DNA from: Gammaproteobacteria bacterium
Lineage (GTDB): Bacteria; Pseudomonadota; Gammaproteobacteria; Steroidobacterales; Steroidobacteraceae
NCBI GenBank assembly: GCA_005877705.1
Contig: VBNY01000002.1
Coordinates: 1 to 6,329, forward strand
Direction: 5' to 3'
Length of the DNA stretch: 6,329 nucleotides
The notes beneath the pieces are model-generated. The model was not told the origin of the DNA, ran no database searches, and saw only the letters and a list, made by a program, of their open reading frames with translations. The number at the start of each line of letters is the position of its first letter. The stretch's first letter is position 1. The translations under genes were made by a program, and so were the position numbers. This document shows, piece after piece, positions 6,168-6,329 of the stretch.

Positions 6168-6196
6168 TTACAACTCAGAGTTGGCTAAAATACACT
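6168..6196 (+). promoter_or_regulatory. Putative sigma-70-type promoter for the gene at 6225
   Basis: The sequence from about 6140 to 6223 is AT-rich in an otherwise GC-rich window. TTACAA (6168-6173) and TACACT (6191-6196) are 17 bp apart and match the -35 and -10 consensus 3/6 and 4/6. An overlapping TAAAAT (6186-6191) matches the -10 at 5/6 but has a poor -35. Either would start transcription roughly 20-30 nt before the ATG, leaving a short leader. The assignment is by eye and could be off by several bases. Confidence 0.4.
6171..6183. promoter_or_regulatory. Perfect 13-bp palindrome, candidate operator
   Basis: CAACTC-A-GAGTTG is a perfect inverted repeat with 6-bp arms and a single central base. 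It lies between the proposed -35 and -10 elements. A dimeric repressor bound here would block the promoter of the gene at 6225. The arms are too short and unspecific to name a regulator family. Confidence 0.35.
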
Positions 6197-6224
6197 GACA
6201 AGAGGCAGACAAAGGATTGTCATA

Positions 6225-6329
6225 ATGAGTGCCGCACCTTCGCCGACGATCAGCGACGCACCCGCGAAGGTCGGCGATCCCACGCAGACCGTCTTAGTCG
6301 CCCGCACGTTGAGAATGAAGGTGAAGCGC
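6225..6329 (+). CDS. Start of an unidentified gene (partial, 3' end outside window)
   Basis: ATG 6225 is preceded by AAAGGA (6211-6216) at 8-nt spacing and by the promoter-like AT-rich segment. The frame is open to the window end, giving 35 residues that begin MSAAPSPTISDAPAKVGDPT and end VLVARTLRMKVKR. The first ~20 residues look like a flexible Ala/Pro/Ser-rich leader, with a beta-strand-like segment starting near residue 22. This is too little to identify the protein. The strand ending in MKVKR recalls the first strand of succinate dehydrogenase/fumarate reductase iron-sulfur subunits, but that is a guess. It has its own ribosome binding site and probably its own promoter, so it begins a new transcription unit. 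Confidence 0.65.
   Translation, partial: MSAAPSPTISDAPAKVGDPTQTVLVARTLRMKVKR

Larger units (their letters stand above)
5843..6224. other. 382-nt stretch without a conserved gene
   Basis: Apart from the possible 30-residue ORF at 5853-5945, I see no conserved coding sequence on either strand. Two imperfectly placed hairpins are present: CGTTGCG/CGCAACG (5885-5891 with 5908-5914, 16-nt loop) and CGAGCC/GGCTCG (5947-5952 with 5964-5969, 11-nt loop). Neither has a T-tract, so no Rho-independent terminator is evident and termination of the operon would have to be Rho-dependent. An 11-bp palindrome, ATACGTCGTAT, lies at 6038-6048 and is followed by AGGAGGG (6049-6055) with no start codon at normal distance. 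From about 6140 the sequence becomes clearly AT-richer, consistent with a promoter region for the gene at 6225. Confidence 0.6.

Overview
The window is strongly GC-rich, protein-dense bacterial DNA. All convincing genes lie on the + strand. Base composition, GTG starts and Shine-Dalgarno-type start sites fit a high-GC bacterium, such as a proteobacterium or a related soil or sediment lineage; nothing here fixes the taxon. There is no rRNA, tRNA, CRISPR array, insertion sequence or phage gene.

Layout: positions 2-5842 form one tightly packed unit of seven genes. They are (1) the C-terminal end of a PEP-utilising-type phosphotransferase with a phosphohistidine swivel domain (2-475); (2) a free-standing ATP-grasp, PEP-synthase N-terminal-type subunit (484-1542); (3) a biotin carboxyl carrier protein (1533-1970); (4) a PycB/OadA-like carboxyltransferase (1963-3450); (5) a HAD phosphatase of the NagD-like type (3447-4391); (6) a LigA-type protocatechuate 4,5-dioxygenase small subunit (4407-4772); and (7) a zinc-dependent, butanediol-dehydrogenase-like alcohol dehydrogenase (4781-5842). 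Gaps are at most 15 nt. Three junctions overlap (10, 8 and 4 nt), so this is almost certainly one operon that starts upstream of the window.

From 5843 to 6224 there is no conserved gene. A possible 30-residue ORF sits directly behind the dehydrogenase. The stretch ends in an AT-rich promoter-like segment with a perfect 13-bp palindrome, just before the start of a new gene (6225 to the window end).

How the genes may work together: genes 1 and 2 have the two-polypeptide organisation known from phenylphosphate synthase, which phosphorylates phenol with ATP and releases AMP and phosphate. Genes 3 and 4 look like the carrier and transferase parts of a biotin-dependent carboxylase, but the transferase has lost several residues that define pyruvate-type substrates. 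Together with a phosphatase, an alcohol dehydrogenase and an aromatic-dioxygenase small subunit, this suggests an uncharacterised catabolic pathway. In it an alcohol-, ketone- or phenol-type substrate would be activated by phosphorylation and then carboxylated or transcarboxylated through biotin. The domain assignments are well supported; the pathway is inference. The biotin carboxylase subunit, the LigB partner and the N-terminal part of gene 1 are not in the window.
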